Source of the DNA: an uncultured Bacteroidales bacterium | GTDB taxonomy: Bacteria > Bacteroidota > Bacteroidia > Bacteroidales > UBA932 | Assembly: GCA_945487035.1 (NCBI GenBank) | Contig: CALYTI010000003.1 | Coordinates: 1 to 64,000, forward strand | Direction of reading: 5' to 3' | DNA length: 64,000 bases | Shown: positions 1 through 8,582 of the stretch, one piece after another | How positions within the stretch are numbered: position 1 is the first letter of the stretch | Layout: each line of letters opens with the position of its first letter | The notes under the pieces: model-generated | The model's database searches: none | What the model was told of the DNA's origin: nothing | What the model saw: the letters and a program-made list of their open reading frames with translations, nothing else | Position numbers and translations under genes: made by a program

Positions 1-5
1 AACCA

Positions 6-632
6 ATGCCTGGATTAATTGGAAAGAAAATCGGAATGACTTCCGTTTTCGGTGCCGATGGAAAGAATATTCCATGCACCGTTATCGAGGCTGGTCCGTG
101 CGTTGTTACGCAGCTCCGTACAGTAGAGAAAGATGGTTATGCCGCTGTACAGCTTGCCTATGACGAAACCACAGAAAAGCACACCAGCGCGCCTCTTCAG
201 GGGCACTTCAAAAAGGCAGGAACCAACCCTATGCGCAAGCTCGTTGAGTTTGAGGCGGACTTCGCAGGGGAGCTTAATCTCGGCGACAAGCTGACTGTTG
301 CAGACGTCTTCACTGAGGATGTTGCATTTGTCGATGTTGTCGGTACTTCTAAGGGTAAGGGATTCCAGGGCGTAGTTAAGCGTCACGGATTCGCCGGAGT
401 AGGTGGTGCTACCCACGGTCAGCACAACCGTCTTCGTCACCCTGGTTCAATGGGTGCATCATCTTGGCCTTCACGCGTATTCCCGGGAATGCGTATGGCA
501 GGTCACACAGGCGACGCAAGAGTGAAGGTGCAGAACCTTCAGGTCGTCAAGGTTCTCCCTGAGAGCAATCTTATCGTTGTCAAGGGTTCCGTTCCAGGAG
601 CCAAGGGTTCTTATGTAATTGTGGAGGCTTAA
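6..632 (+). CDS. rplC: 50S ribosomal protein L3
   Basis: Complete 208-residue L3, an early-assembly protein of the large subunit that contacts 23S rRNA near the peptidyl transferase centre. The N-terminus [12 protein letters not shown] and the internal stretch with [12 protein letters not shown] are L3 hallmarks, and the length is normal for the family. The ATG lies five bases from the window edge, so the upstream spacer and the expected rpsJ cannot be seen. It is followed four bases later by rplD, as in the standard S10 operon. Confidence 0.97.
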   Translation: MPGLIGKKIGMTSVFGADGKNIPCTVIEAGPCVVTQLRTVEKDGYAAVQLAYDETTEKHTSAPLQGHFKKAGTNPMRKLVEFEADFAGELNLGDKLTVADVFTEDVAFVDVVGTSKGKGFQGVVKRHGFAGVGGATHGQHNRLRHPGSMGASSWPSRVFPGMRMAGHTGDARVKVQNLQVVKVLPESNLIVVKGSVPGAKGSYVIVEA

Positions 633-636
633 GAGT

Positions 637-1263
637 ATGAATCTTTCAGTTTACAAAATCGACGGATCCAATTCCGGAAAGGAAGTCACTCTTGACGAAA
701 AGGTATTCGGTGTGACACCTAATGACCATGCGATTTATCTTGATGTAGTACAGTACCTCGCCAACCAGCGTCAGGGAACTGCAAAGACCAAGGATCGCAG
801 TGAGAATGCGCACAGCACAAAGAAGATCGGTCGCCAGAAGGGCGGCGGCGGAGCCCGTCACGGTTCCCTCAAGTCCGGTATCTATGTAGGTGGTGGTACC
901 ATCCACGGACCGGAGCCACGCTGCTATTGGCACAAGCTCAACAAGAAGGTTAAGTCCCTCGCACGCGTATCAGCCCTTTCTTACAAGGCCAGCGAGAACG
1001 CAATCACCTTGGTAGAGCCATTCACAATGGAAGCTCCGAAGACTAAGGAGTTCCTTCAGATCCTCGCCAACATCAAGGCAGGTGACCGCAAGGTTCTCTT
1101 CGTTCTCCCTTCCAAGTCTGACAATATTTTTCTTTCATCCCGCAACCTTCCTAATGTGAATGTCATCACTGTGGATGAGATCAACACTTACGCAATTATG
1201 AACGCTAAGTCCCTTGTTCTCGTTGACGGCGTACAGGACATTCTCTCAGCAAGGGTTAAATAA
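637..1263 (+). CDS. rplD: 50S ribosomal protein L4
   Basis: L4, 208 residues, a large-subunit protein whose extended loop lines the peptide exit tunnel. The start is placed at the ATG at 637, giving MNLSVYKIDG; an upstream in-frame start at 619 would overlap the end of rplC and add residues that L4 does not have. The loop sequence GRQKGGGGARHGS near residues 70-85 is typical. In E. coli L4 autoregulates the S10 operon; the leader that would show this lies outside the window. Confidence 0.96.
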   Translation: MNLSVYKIDGSNSGKEVTLDEKVFGVTPNDHAIYLDVVQYLANQRQGTAKTKDRSENAHSTKKIGRQKGGGGARHGSLKSGIYVGGGTIHGPEPRCYWHKLNKKVKSLARVSALSYKASENAITLVEPFTMEAPKTKEFLQILANIKAGDRKVLFVLPSKSDNIFLSSRNLPNVNVITVDEINTYAIMNAKSLVLVDGVQDILSARVK

Positions 1264-1274
1264 TTCGTACAGAG

Positions 1275-1565
1275 ATGGGAATTCTTATTAAGCCAATAGT
1301 AACAGAGAAGCTGACGGCTCAGGGCGAGAAGTTGAACCGTTACGGCTTTGTGGTTGACCGCAAGGCGAACAAGCTTCAGATTAAGGATGCAGTCGAGAAG
1401 ATGTATGGCGTCGTCGTGGCTGACATCAATACAGTAAATTATCACGGAAAGAGGAAGTCACGCTTCACAAAGTCCGGTATCCTCAGCGGTCGTATGAACC
1501 ACTACAAGAAGGCTTATGTAACTCTTGCAGGTGAGGATAAGATTGATTTTTACGCTAATATCTAG
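1275..1565 (+). CDS. rplW: 50S ribosomal protein L23
   Basis: L23, 96 residues, sits at the exit of the peptide tunnel and is the docking site for trigger factor and SRP. It starts MGILIKPIVTEKLT, the usual KPIVTEK signature, and is in the conserved position between rplD and rplB. The length is normal. Confidence 0.96.
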   Translation: MGILIKPIVTEKLTAQGEKLNRYGFVVDRKANKLQIKDAVEKMYGVVVADINTVNYHGKRKSRFTKSGILSGRMNHYKKAYVTLAGEDKIDFYANI

Positions 1566-1566
1566 T

Positions 1567-1572
1567 AGGAGG
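1567..1572 (+). promoter_or_regulatory. Shine-Dalgarno-like AGGAGG before rplB
   Basis: AGGAGG ends eight bases before the rplB ATG, ideal Shine-Dalgarno spacing. This is unusual because Bacteroidota genes generally lack such sites; most neighbouring starts here (rplW, rpsS, rpsC) have none. Confidence 0.6.
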
Positions 1573-1580
1573 ACGAGACA

Positions 1581-2405
1581 ATGGCAATCAGAAAATTCAA
1601 ACCGGTAACCCCGGGCCAGAGGAATAAGGCGATTAGCGCATTTGACGAAATCACCGCCAAGAAACCTCAGAAATCATTGCTTGAACCTCTTAAGGGTACA
1701 GGCGGACGCAACAACACCGGTCAGATGACTATGCGTTATATCGGTGGCGGACACAAGAGAATGTACCGCGTCATCGATTTCCTCCGCAACAAGGACAATA
1801 TGACCGCTACCGTTCTTACCATCGAGTACGATCCGAACCGCAGCGCACGCATCGCCCTTGTACAGTATGAGGACGGCGAGAAGAGATACATCATCGCTCC
1901 TGCCGGCCTTAAGGTTGGACAGAAGATCGAGTCCGGTAGCGGAGTAGCTCCGGAGGTCGGCAACTCTCTCCCTCTCAGTGAAATCCCGGTAGGTACCATG
2001 GTACACGCAATTGAGCTTCGTCCCGGACAGGGTGCCGCTATGGCACGTTCAGCCGGTACCTTCGCTCAGCTCGCAGCACGCGAGGGCAACCACGCAGTTC
2101 TCCGCCTGCCTTCAGGCGAGACCCGTATGGTTCTCGTAAGCTGCCGCGCTACCGTCGGTGTCGTTTCCAATGGTGATCACAACCTCGAATCTTACGGAAA
2201 GGCAGGACGCAGCCGCTGGCTTGGCCGTCGCCCTCACAACCGTGGTGTCGTTATGAACCCGGTAGATCACCCGATGGGTGGTGGTGAAGGACGTGCTTCC
2301 GGTGGACACCCGCGCTCACGCAAGGGACTGCCAGCTAAGGGATACAAGACACGTAATCCTAAGGCATCTTCCAACAAGTTCATCATTGAAAGAAGAAAGA
2401 AATAA
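1581..2405 (+). CDS. rplB: 50S ribosomal protein L2
   Basis: L2, 274 residues, one of the most conserved large-subunit proteins, needed for subunit association and peptidyl transfer. Near the C-terminus it has the characteristic stretch [19 protein letters not shown], including the conserved histidine region of L2. It starts [14 protein letters not shown]. It is preceded by a good AGGAGG site. Confidence 0.98.
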   Translation: MAIRKFKPVTPGQRNKAISAFDEITAKKPQKSLLEPLKGTGGRNNTGQMTMRYIGGGHKRMYRVIDFLRNKDNMTATVLTIEYDPNRSARIALVQYEDGEKRYIIAPAGLKVGQKIESGSGVAPEVGNSLPLSEIPVGTMVHAIELRPGQGAAMARSAGTFAQLAAREGNHAVLRLPSGETRMVLVSCRATVGVVSNGDHNLESYGKAGRSRWLGRRPHNRGVVMNPVDHPMGGGEGRASGGHPRSRKGLPAKGYKTRNPKASSNKFIIERRKK

Positions 2406-2427
2406 TCGGTATTAAACTTTAGAGATT

Positions 2428-2700
2428 ATGAGTCGTTCATTAAGAAAAGGTCCATATATCCAGGCAGCCCTGGAAAACAAGATTCTTGCTATGAATGATG
2501 GTAGCAAGAAAAAGGAAGTCGTGAAGACCTGGTCACGCGCCAGCATGATTTCCCCTGACTTCATCGGCCATACTATCGCGGTCCATAACGGAAACAAGTT
2601 TATTCCGGTTTATGTTACTGAGCAGATGGTAGGTCACAAACTCGGTGAGTTTGCACCAACACGTACATTCAGAGGTCACTCTGGCAACAACAAACGATAA
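2428..2700 (+). CDS. rpsS: 30S ribosomal protein S19
   Basis: S19, 90 residues, binds 16S rRNA in the head of the small subunit with S13. [11 protein letters not shown] at the start, [20 protein letters not shown] in the middle and the [12 protein letters not shown] ending are diagnostic. Standard position between rplB and rplV. Confidence 0.97.
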   Translation: MSRSLRKGPYIQAALENKILAMNDGSKKKEVVKTWSRASMISPDFIGHTIAVHNGNKFIPVYVTEQMVGHKLGEFAPTRTFRGHSGNNKR

Positions 2701-2713
2701 GGAGATATAAACA

Positions 2714-3130
2714 ATGGGAGCTCGTAAAAGACTTATGGCCGAAAAGCTCAAGGAGCAGAAGAAGGTCACAGCTATCGCAAAGCTTAACGATGTACCTACA
2801 TCTCCTCGCAAGATGCGTCTTGTTGCAGACACCATCAGAGGCGTTGAGGTCAATCGCGCACTCGACCTTCTGAAGTTCTCCAAGAGAGAGGCAGCAGGTC
2901 GTCTGGAAGTACTTCTCAAGAGCGCTATCGCAAACTGGGAAGCAAAGAATCCGGAGAATTCAAAGGAACTGGACAATGGTAATGTCATTGTTAAGACAAT
3001 TATGGTTGATTCAGCACGCCAGCTGAAGCGTATCCGTCCTTGGTCTCGGGGAAGGGTCGCCCGCATCCACAAGCGTTCCAACCACGTCACCATCGTCCTC
3101 GATGTAAAACAACCAGTAGAGAACAAGTAA
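2714..3130 (+). CDS. rplV: 50S ribosomal protein L22
   Basis: L22, 138 residues, spans the large subunit and lines the exit tunnel with its beta-hairpin. The core starts near residue 25 ([20 protein letters not shown]) after an N-terminal extension of about 20 mainly charged residues. [16 protein letters not shown] is the conserved hairpin region. An AAGGAG sequence lies nine bases before the ATG. Confidence 0.95.
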   Translation: MGARKRLMAEKLKEQKKVTAIAKLNDVPTSPRKMRLVADTIRGVEVNRALDLLKFSKREAAGRLEVLLKSAIANWEAKNPENSKELDNGNVIVKTIMVDSARQLKRIRPWSRGRVARIHKRSNHVTIVLDVKQPVENK

Positions 3131-3131
3131 T

Positions 3132-3878
3132 ATGGGACAGAAAACAAATCCTATCAGCAACCGTATCGGTATCACACGTGGTTGGGACTCTAACTGGTGT
3201 GGTGGAAACTATGCGGAGAAAATTGCGGAAGATTTCGAAATCCGCAAATATCTCAACAACCGTCTTGCAAAGGCAAGCCTCTCAAGAATCATCATCGAGA
3301 GGACTCTTAAGCTCATTACCGTGACAATCTATGCCGCACGTCCTGGTTTCATTATCGGAAAGGGTGGCACCGAGGTTGACAAACTCAAGGAAGAGCTCAA
3401 GAAGGTTACCAAGAAAGACGTTCAGATCAATATCTTCGAGGTCAAGAAGCCTGAGGTTGACGCTCATATCGTAGCTGATTCCATCGCCCGTCAGATTGAG
3501 GGCCGTGTAAGCTACCGTCGCGCCATCAAGATGGCTGTCTCCAACACTATGCGCGTTGGTGCAGAGGGTATCAAGATTCAGATCAGCGGTCGTGTCGGCG
3601 GCGCCGAGATGGCTCGCAACGAGATGTACAAGGAAGGACGTACTCCTCTCCACACATTCCGTGCTGACATCGACTACGCTCTTGCAGTAGCCAACACCAA
3701 GGTTGGTACCCTCGGTATCAAGGTTTGGATTTGCAACGGTGAGAAGTACGGCAAGCAGGATCTTACTCCTGCAGCTCTCGCAGCATCCAACGCTCAGGCA
3801 TCCGGCTCACGCCAGGGTGGCCGTTCAGAGCGCGGAGGACGTAGGGGAGACCGTCGTTCACGTCGCGAACAAAAGTAG
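3132..3878 (+). CDS. rpsC: 30S ribosomal protein S3
   Basis: S3, 248 residues, forms part of the mRNA entry channel. It begins [20 protein letters not shown]; the KH domain contains [15 protein letters not shown] near residues 75-90. The last 30 residues are a basic Gly/Arg/Ser-rich tail. Normally rplP follows directly, but here a terminator and ten unrelated genes intervene, so this is the last gene of the first half of the split ribosomal cluster. Confidence 0.97.
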   Translation: MGQKTNPISNRIGITRGWDSNWCGGNYAEKIAEDFEIRKYLNNRLAKASLSRIIIERTLKLITVTIYAARPGFIIGKGGTEVDKLKEELKKVTKKDVQINIFEVKKPEVDAHIVADSIARQIEGRVSYRRAIKMAVSNTMRVGAEGIKIQISGRVGGAEMARNEMYKEGRTPLHTFRADIDYALAVANTKVGTLGIKVWICNGEKYGKQDLTPAALAASNAQASGSRQGGRSERGGRRGDRRSRREQK

Positions 3879-3903
3879 TTTTCACACAGAAAATGCTTAT
3901 ATT

Positions 3904-3939
3904 AGCAGCCGGTTTCGCGAAGAAGCCGGCTGCTTTTTT
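3904..3939 (+). terminator. Rho-independent terminator after rpsC
   Basis: GCAGCCGG (3905-3912) pairs with CCGGCTGC (3926-3933), extended by an outer A-T pair, and is followed by a run of six T. It closes the rplC-rpsC transcription unit and marks the break in the ribosomal cluster. Confidence 0.9.
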
Positions 3940-3960
3940 GAAATCTTAAAGAAAATCAAT

Positions 3961-4770
3961 ATGAAAAGAAACTTTATTCTCGCCGTTCTGCCACTGCTGG
4001 CAGTTTCGTGCGCCAACTCTTCAGTGGAGGAAAAGACTGCCAAATTCAACGACGACATTGACAGCATTGTCGAGGCCTACAGGGAAGACATCTCAGAGCT
4101 CCAGGCCGACACCACACTCACTCAAGAGCAGTTCAAAGAGGCTGCTTCAGAAGTGGCCGAAAATGCTCAGGAAAAGCTCAACAAGCTCTGCATCAAGACC
4201 ATAAAGAAGAACCGCAACAATTCCCTCGGAGTCGAGGCTCTCAAAAATGTCTATTACGAACTCGAAGCGGACGAGCTGGAAGAGATTATCTCATCCCTCG
4301 GAGAAGAGAATCAGGAGGACGAGTTTGTGGTTGGCCTCAAGAAGGGCCTTGCAGCAAAGAAGACAACCGCAGAAGGCTGTATGTTCGTGGACTTCGAGGT
4401 TGACGGAGTGAAGTTCTCCGACTATGTGGGCAAAGGCAAATACGTGCTTGTAGATTTCTGGGCCAGCTGGTGCGGTCCGTGCAAGGCTGAGATTCCGAAT
4501 ATTGCTGACGTATATCACAAATATGCTGGTGAGGACTTCGACGTGCTGAGCGTAGCCGTATGGGACAAGCCTGAGGACAGCATTGCAGCCGCATCCGCCC
4601 ACGGCGTGGTATGGAACCAGATTATCAACGCCCAGCAGGTGCCTACCGAGCTCTACGGCATAGACGGTATCCCTATGATTATGCTTTTCGCTCCGGACGG
4701 AACCATACTCAAGAGGGACCTTCGCGGCGAAGCAATTGAAGAAGCTGTCAAGCAGGCCCTTGGACGTTAG
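3961..4770 (+). CDS. TlpA-like thioredoxin-fold lipoprotein
   Basis: Predicted 269-residue lipoprotein with a C-terminal thioredoxin domain. The ATG at 3961 begins a lipoprotein signal peptide (MKRNFILAVL, lipidated Cys-17). Residues about 20-135 are helical, charged and unassigned. The thioredoxin domain follows, with DFWASWCGPCKAEIP (active-site CGPC at 171-174) and a cis-proline region GIDGIPMI. By family it should reduce or exchange disulfides of envelope proteins. An open frame extends upstream into rpsC, but the signal peptide fixes the start. Its 3' end overlaps the proposed uvrC start, suggesting co-translation. I see no TAnnTTTG promoter in front. Confidence 0.88.
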   Translation: MKRNFILAVLPLLAVSCANSSVEEKTAKFNDDIDSIVEAYREDISELQADTTLTQEQFKEAASEVAENAQEKLNKLCIKTIKKNRNNSLGVEALKNVYYELEADELEEIISSLGEENQEDEFVVGLKKGLAAKKTTAEGCMFVDFEVDGVKFSDYVGKGKYVLVDFWASWCGPCKAEIPNIADVYHKYAGEDFDVLSVAVWDKPEDSIAAASAHGVVWNQIINAQQVPTELYGIDGIPMIMLFAPDGTILKRDLRGEAIEEAVKQALGR

Positions 4771-6568
4771 AGACAAAATAGCATCCTTCCCGCATTCCCC
4801 CGGAGTCTACAGATACTACGATTCCGAGGGAAATGTGATATATGTAGGCAAGGCAAAAGACCTGCACAAACGGGTGGCGCAGTACTTCGTGGACCCCTCA
4901 AGGCTCAACGCCAAGACCAGGGTGCTCGTAAGCAGAATCGCCGATGCCCAGTATTCGGTTGTGGACAGTGAGGCGGATGCTCTGCTGCTGGAGAATAACC
5001 TCATCAAGCAGTACAAACCCAAATACAACATCCTGCTCAAGGATTCCAAGACCTATCCCTGGATATGCGTCAGCGCCGACCCTTTCCCCAGGGTTTACCA
5101 AACCCGCAAGCCGGTCCGCGACGGCTCCCGCTATTTCGGACCGTACAGCACTTCCTTCCACGCCCGCAAGCTGCTCGACTTCTTTGAGGCAAACTATCCG
5201 ATTCGCTCCTGCCGCCTCAAAATCGATTCCGAATCCATACTGCGCCACAAGCTGCGCCCCTGCCTTGACTTCCAGATAGGAAGGTGCAAAGGCTGCTGCG
5301 TGGGTGCAATCTCCCAGAAGGACTACTGCGCGATGATAGAAGAAATAGTCTCCATCCTCAAGGGGGAGACGGCAGGGCTGATCCGAAGCTATAAGGAGAA
5401 GATGGCTCAGGCTGCCGCAAATCTGGAATTCGAGCAGGCTCAGGTCTATAAGGAGCACATCGAGATGCTTTCCGAGCACTACTCCAAGAGTGTAATCGAG
5501 GCTGCAAGAGATACGGATGCAGACGTATTCTCCCTTGTTTTCGACGCGTCCAACGCCTATGGCAACTTCCTGAGGATACGCAGCGGAGCGGTAGTGCAGT
5601 CCCTGAATCTGGGCTTCCGCCTTGCTATTGAAGAGGAGCAGGCCTCGGTGCTGAGTACTTTCATAGCTGAAATCCAGAGCAAGTTCGGTGCGCTCTCCAA
5701 AGAAGTGATAGTGCCTTTCCTTCCGGATGTGGAAATGGAGGGCGTGGAGTTCCGTATCCCATCCCGCGGAGACAAGCTTGCACTGCTCGAACTCAGTGCC
5801 AAGAATGCAAGAGAATTCCATTTCAACTCCCTGCGACAGCTCGAAAAGACCGACCCCGACCGTTTCAAAAAGATTGCCCTTGAAGAAATCCGTCAGGCGC
5901 TCGGAATGGATGTGCTCCCGGAGCATATAGAGTGCTTCGACAACTCCAATATCCAGGGCACCAATCCGGTTGCTTCCTGCGTGGTTTTCAGGGGAGGTCA
6001 GCCATCCAAAAAGGATTACCGCAAATTCAAAATCAAGACTGTTGTCGGTGCCAATGACTTCGCTTCGATGAAGGAGGTTGTGAACCGCCGCTACTCCAGG
6101 ATGCTGGAGGAAGCCCCGGAAGATTTGCCTCAGCTGGTGGTAATAGACGGCGGCAAAGGTCAGCTCAACTTTGCCTGGCAGGCAATTCAGGAGCTCGGTC
6201 TTGAAAACAGGATGAAGGTCGTGGGCCTTGCCAAGCATCTTGAAGAAATCGTGCTTGTAGATGATCCGTATCCGCTTTTCCTCGACCGCAATTCCCAGGC
6301 CTTCAGGGTAATAACCGGCATCCGTGATGAGGCCCACCGTTTCGGCATCACCTTCCACCGCTCCCTGCGGTCCAAGGCTCAGGTGCATTCCGCGCTTGAC
6401 GACATCCCGGGAGTAGGGGAGAGGACCAGGCAGAGGCTGCTTATGCATTTCGGCAGCGTTGCCCGCATCGCGGCTGCCTCGAAGGAAGATATTGCAGCTC
6501 TCGTCGGTCCCGCGCTTGCTGCCAAGATCAAGGAGGCCTTGGGGGAGGGCCAAAATATTGCAAACTGA
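4736..6568 (+). CDS. uvrC: Excinuclease ABC subunit C
   Basis: UvrC makes the dual incision in nucleotide excision repair with UvrA and UvrB. The 610-residue protein has an N-terminal GIY-YIG nuclease domain (GVYRYYDSEGNVIYVGKAK), a UVR motif near residues 200-235 (NLEFEQAQVYKEHIEML), an RNase H-like nuclease domain (FDNSNIQGTNPVASCVVF, VVIDGGKGQLNF) and a C-terminal helix-hairpin-helix (DDIPGVGERTRQRLLMHFG). There is no early in-frame ATG: the start is a TTG, either 4736 (used here, 35 bases inside the upstream gene) or 4760. Both keep the whole nuclease domain. Confidence 0.94.
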   Translation: MKKLSSRPLDVRDKIASFPHSPGVYRYYDSEGNVIYVGKAKDLHKRVAQYFVDPSRLNAKTRVLVSRIADAQYSVVDSEADALLLENNLIKQYKPKYNILLKDSKTYPWICVSADPFPRVYQTRKPVRDGSRYFGPYSTSFHARKLLDFFEANYPIRSCRLKIDSESILRHKLRPCLDFQIGRCKGCCVGAISQKDYCAMIEEIVSILKGETAGLIRSYKEKMAQAAANLEFEQAQVYKEHIEMLSEHYSKSVIEAARDTDADVFSLVFDASNAYGNFLRIRSGAVVQSLNLGFRLAIEEEQASVLSTFIAEIQSKFGALSKEVIVPFLPDVEMEGVEFRIPSRGDKLALLELSAKNAREFHFNSLRQLEKTDPDRFKKIALEEIRQALGMDVLPEHIECFDNSNIQGTNPVASCVVFRGGQPSKKDYRKFKIKTVVGANDFASMKEVVNRRYSRMLEEAPEDLPQLVVIDGGKGQLNFAWQAIQELGLENRMKVVGLAKHLEEIVLVDDPYPLFLDRNSQAFRVITGIRDEAHRFGITFHRSLRSKAQVHSALDDIPGVGERTRQRLLMHFGSVARIAAASKEDIAALVGPALAAKIKEALGEGQNIAN

Positions 6569-6587
6569 GATTTTTTAATTATCTTTG
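6558..6587 (+). promoter_or_regulatory. Promoter for acpP
   Basis: TATCTTTG at 6580-6587 matches the Bacteroidota -7 element TAnnTTTG, and TTG at 6558-6560 lies 19 bases upstream, the expected spacing for the -33 element. It overlaps the last codons of uvrC and leaves a leader of about 45 bases before acpP. Confidence 0.75.
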
Positions 6588-6638
6588 CAATCTTGTTTGA
6601 TAGAAGTATTAATCAATATAAACTAAAATCTATTCACA

Positions 6639-6881
6639 ATGCAGTACGAGGAAATCGTAAAGAAGGTTCAGGCAATTATCGTTGACAAGCTCGGCGTAGA
6701 GCCTTCAGAGGTCACAATGACCGCTAATTTCACCAATGATCTTGGTGCAGATTCTCTTGATACCGTTGAGCTTCTTATGGAGTTTGAGAAGGTATTCGGA
6801 ATCAGAATCCCTGATGAGGAAACCGCAGGTATCTCTACCGTTCAGGACGCTGTTGATAAGGTTGCTGAAAAGCTTCAGTAA
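6639..6881 (+). CDS. acpP: Acyl carrier protein
   Basis: 80-residue acyl carrier protein that carries fatty-acid intermediates on 4'-phosphopantetheine. The attachment serine lies in the motif [15 protein letters not shown] near residue 38. The protein is acidic and of normal length. It has its own promoter and is closed by a terminator, so it is transcribed alone; fabF, its frequent partner, is not next to it. Confidence 0.97.
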   Translation: MQYEEIVKKVQAIIVDKLGVEPSEVTMTANFTNDLGADSLDTVELLMEFEKVFGIRIPDEETAGISTVQDAVDKVAEKLQ

Positions 6882-6904
6882 TTGTTTGTCAAATCAAAAT
6901 TAAA

Positions 6905-6935
6905 GACGCTGACCTTCAGGCCAGCGTCTCTTATT
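6905..6935. terminator. Bidirectional terminator between acpP and the DUF4270 gene
   Basis: GACGCTG (6905-6911) pairs with CAGCGTC (6922-6928). A T-rich stretch follows on the plus strand (TCTTATTTTA) and an equivalent one on the minus strand (TTTAATTTTG), so one hairpin can serve both convergent genes. Confidence 0.8.
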
Positions 6936-8582
6936 TTAGTTCATAGGAACCGAGAAACTCAGTTTCATATAAGGCTGCCGGGTTGGACTCTGCGGTCCGC
7001 ACAGGGTCGCACGGTAGTAGAGGTCCTGGTCAAGGGTGTATTCCGTAGAGGTGGTGGTCGAGCCGCTGGCGTACATTGCAGCCATCATATAGCTGTAGTA
7101 GTTGCTGTAGTAACTGCTGCTGCTTCCGTAGCCGTAACCGTAACCGCCGCCGTACATACTGTTGTAGTAGCTCTGATATGCCAGGTACTGCAGATATTCG
7201 CTGTAATCTGAATTGCCTTCGGTGGAAGTTGTGGTCTCCTGCAATCCCATCAGCAGAAGCCATATGTCATAATTGCCTTTCTCGAGATACTCGTTATCGT
7301 CATCCATATTGAGCAGCTGCTGCAGGTGATAGGTGATGTCAGGTTCGTACTGAAGATTGGATCGGTTGATATCCCCCTGGTTCTCGGTGGAAGATGACGC
7401 ATCTGAGAGTCCCATAAAGGTTGAGGTGGAGTCCGTCCGTATGCGGCAGGTAGGACTCACCCTTGCAGGGAAATAGTTGTCAAGCTCGGTGTAGTCATCC
7501 GGCATATCGAATGGCATTATCAGGCTGGCTTTGTTGATAAGCGCCTTCTGGGCATCTTCGGCTGTGTATCCGTTGGCGAGCAGGGTGCTGACAATCGCGT
7601 CGCGGGCTCCCTGCCTGAGGACCTTAGCTTCGATTACGGGTTTCAGTCCTGCGCCGCCTTCCATATAGACCTTGTCGGAGGCTGCTTCTGCCATACTGCG
7701 GCTTGAGTGCTTTGCAAGGTTGAATGCGTATTCAGGCTTGGTTCCGCTTATGTTGACGAGTGAATCTGCGGAGTTGTATTCGAGAGCTCCGTAATAGAAG
7801 AAGAAGGTAGTATCAACCGGTCCGGTCTCCTCGTCGAAGATAGAGCTGACGGTAAGTGAACCGTAATTGTCCTGCAGGTAATACTGGGAAGTATTGTAGC
7901 CGAGAGCCAGCTTGAAGGTGTTGATTCGCCCTCCGTTGCCCGCAGGGACATCTGTCCTGAGATATATGCCCGGGAACTTCTCCAGATACTCGTCGAATTG
8001 CTCCGACATCACCATTCCCTGAGCCAAATTGATGAAATCCAGCGCAAAGCTCTCCGTGAAATCCAGGTCGAGATTGCTCTTGCCGTCTATCACCGGTGAG
8101 CCCTTGAGTATGCTCACGCCATCGTGTGACAGATTGCCTTCCACATCGTTGGCGTCAATGAGCTTCTTCATATCAACACCCGGAGTAATGCGGCTGGCAT
8201 AGACATTCTGAAGGATTCTCTCATCACCCGGACGTGTCACGGAAGTGGTGTCGAAAACGGCATTGAGGTGGAAAGATTTCACAGCCTGCACATTGCCGAA
8301 GTCAAGGGTGTCGTAAAGCGGCACCAGAGTGAGGGCGCATTCCCTTTCGGTAAGTCCGAAGATATCGTCACGCACGGCGCCGATTGTGATTCTGGAGCTG
8401 GAATAGCCGGAAAGACTGTCCGCCATCTTCATCTGTACCCCTTCAAGCGGAAATTCAGTGGAGAACACACGGTAGCGGTTTCCTGTAGGCACAAGATTTC
8501 CTCCAAGTTCAGGATTTGTCTTTACACAAGAGAGACAGCCCGCAAGGGCTGCTCCAAGAATCAGATATCTGCTAATTTTCAT
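6936..8582 (-). CDS. DUF4270 family lipoprotein
   Basis: 548-residue protein with a lipoprotein signal peptide (MKISRYLILG, lipidation at Cys-16 or Cys-19, followed by VKTNPELGG). The mature part resembles DUF4270 lipoproteins, conserved in Bacteroidota and of unknown function. It is immediately downstream of the starch-synthase-like gene (start and stop adjoin), a pairing I recognise from other Bacteroidales. An odd feature is a Tyr/Gly/Ser-rich tract encoded at about 7079-7204 (for example GGGYGYGYGSSSSYYSNYY), which looks disordered and possibly aggregation-prone. Confidence 0.8.
   Translation of the reverse strand: MKISRYLILGAALAGCLSCVKTNPELGGNLVPTGNRYRVFSTEFPLEGVQMKMADSLSGYSSSRITIGAVRDDIFGLTERECALTLVPLYDTLDFGNVQAVKSFHLNAVFDTTSVTRPGDERILQNVYASRITPGVDMKKLIDANDVEGNLSHDGVSILKGSPVIDGKSNLDLDFTESFALDFINLAQGMVMSEQFDEYLEKFPGIYLRTDVPAGNGGRINTFKLALGYNTSQYYLQDNYGSLTVSSIFDEETGPVDTTFFFYYGALEYNSADSLVNISGTKPEYAFNLAKHSSRSMAEAASDKVYMEGGAGLKPVIEAKVLRQGARDAIVSTLLANGYTAEDAQKALINKASLIMPFDMPDDYTELDNYFPARVSPTCRIRTDSTSTFMGLSDASSSTENQGDINRSNLQYEPDITYHLQQLLNMDDDNEYLEKGNYDIWLLLMGLQETTTSTEGNSDYSEYLQYLAYQSYYNSMYGGGYGYGYGSSSSYYSNYYSYMMAAMYASGSTTTSTEYTLDQDLYYRATLCGPQSPTRQPYMKLSFSVPMN

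Noticed and set aside
3703..3960. N-terminal extension of the thioredoxin-like lipoprotein into rpsC
   Set aside because: It runs through rpsC and the terminator hairpin; the ATG at 3961 begins the lipoprotein signal.
4898..6553. Long 551-codon open frame antisense to uvrC
   Set aside because: It is a mirror of the uvrC reading frame, with no family likeness, while uvrC is unmistakable on the plus strand.
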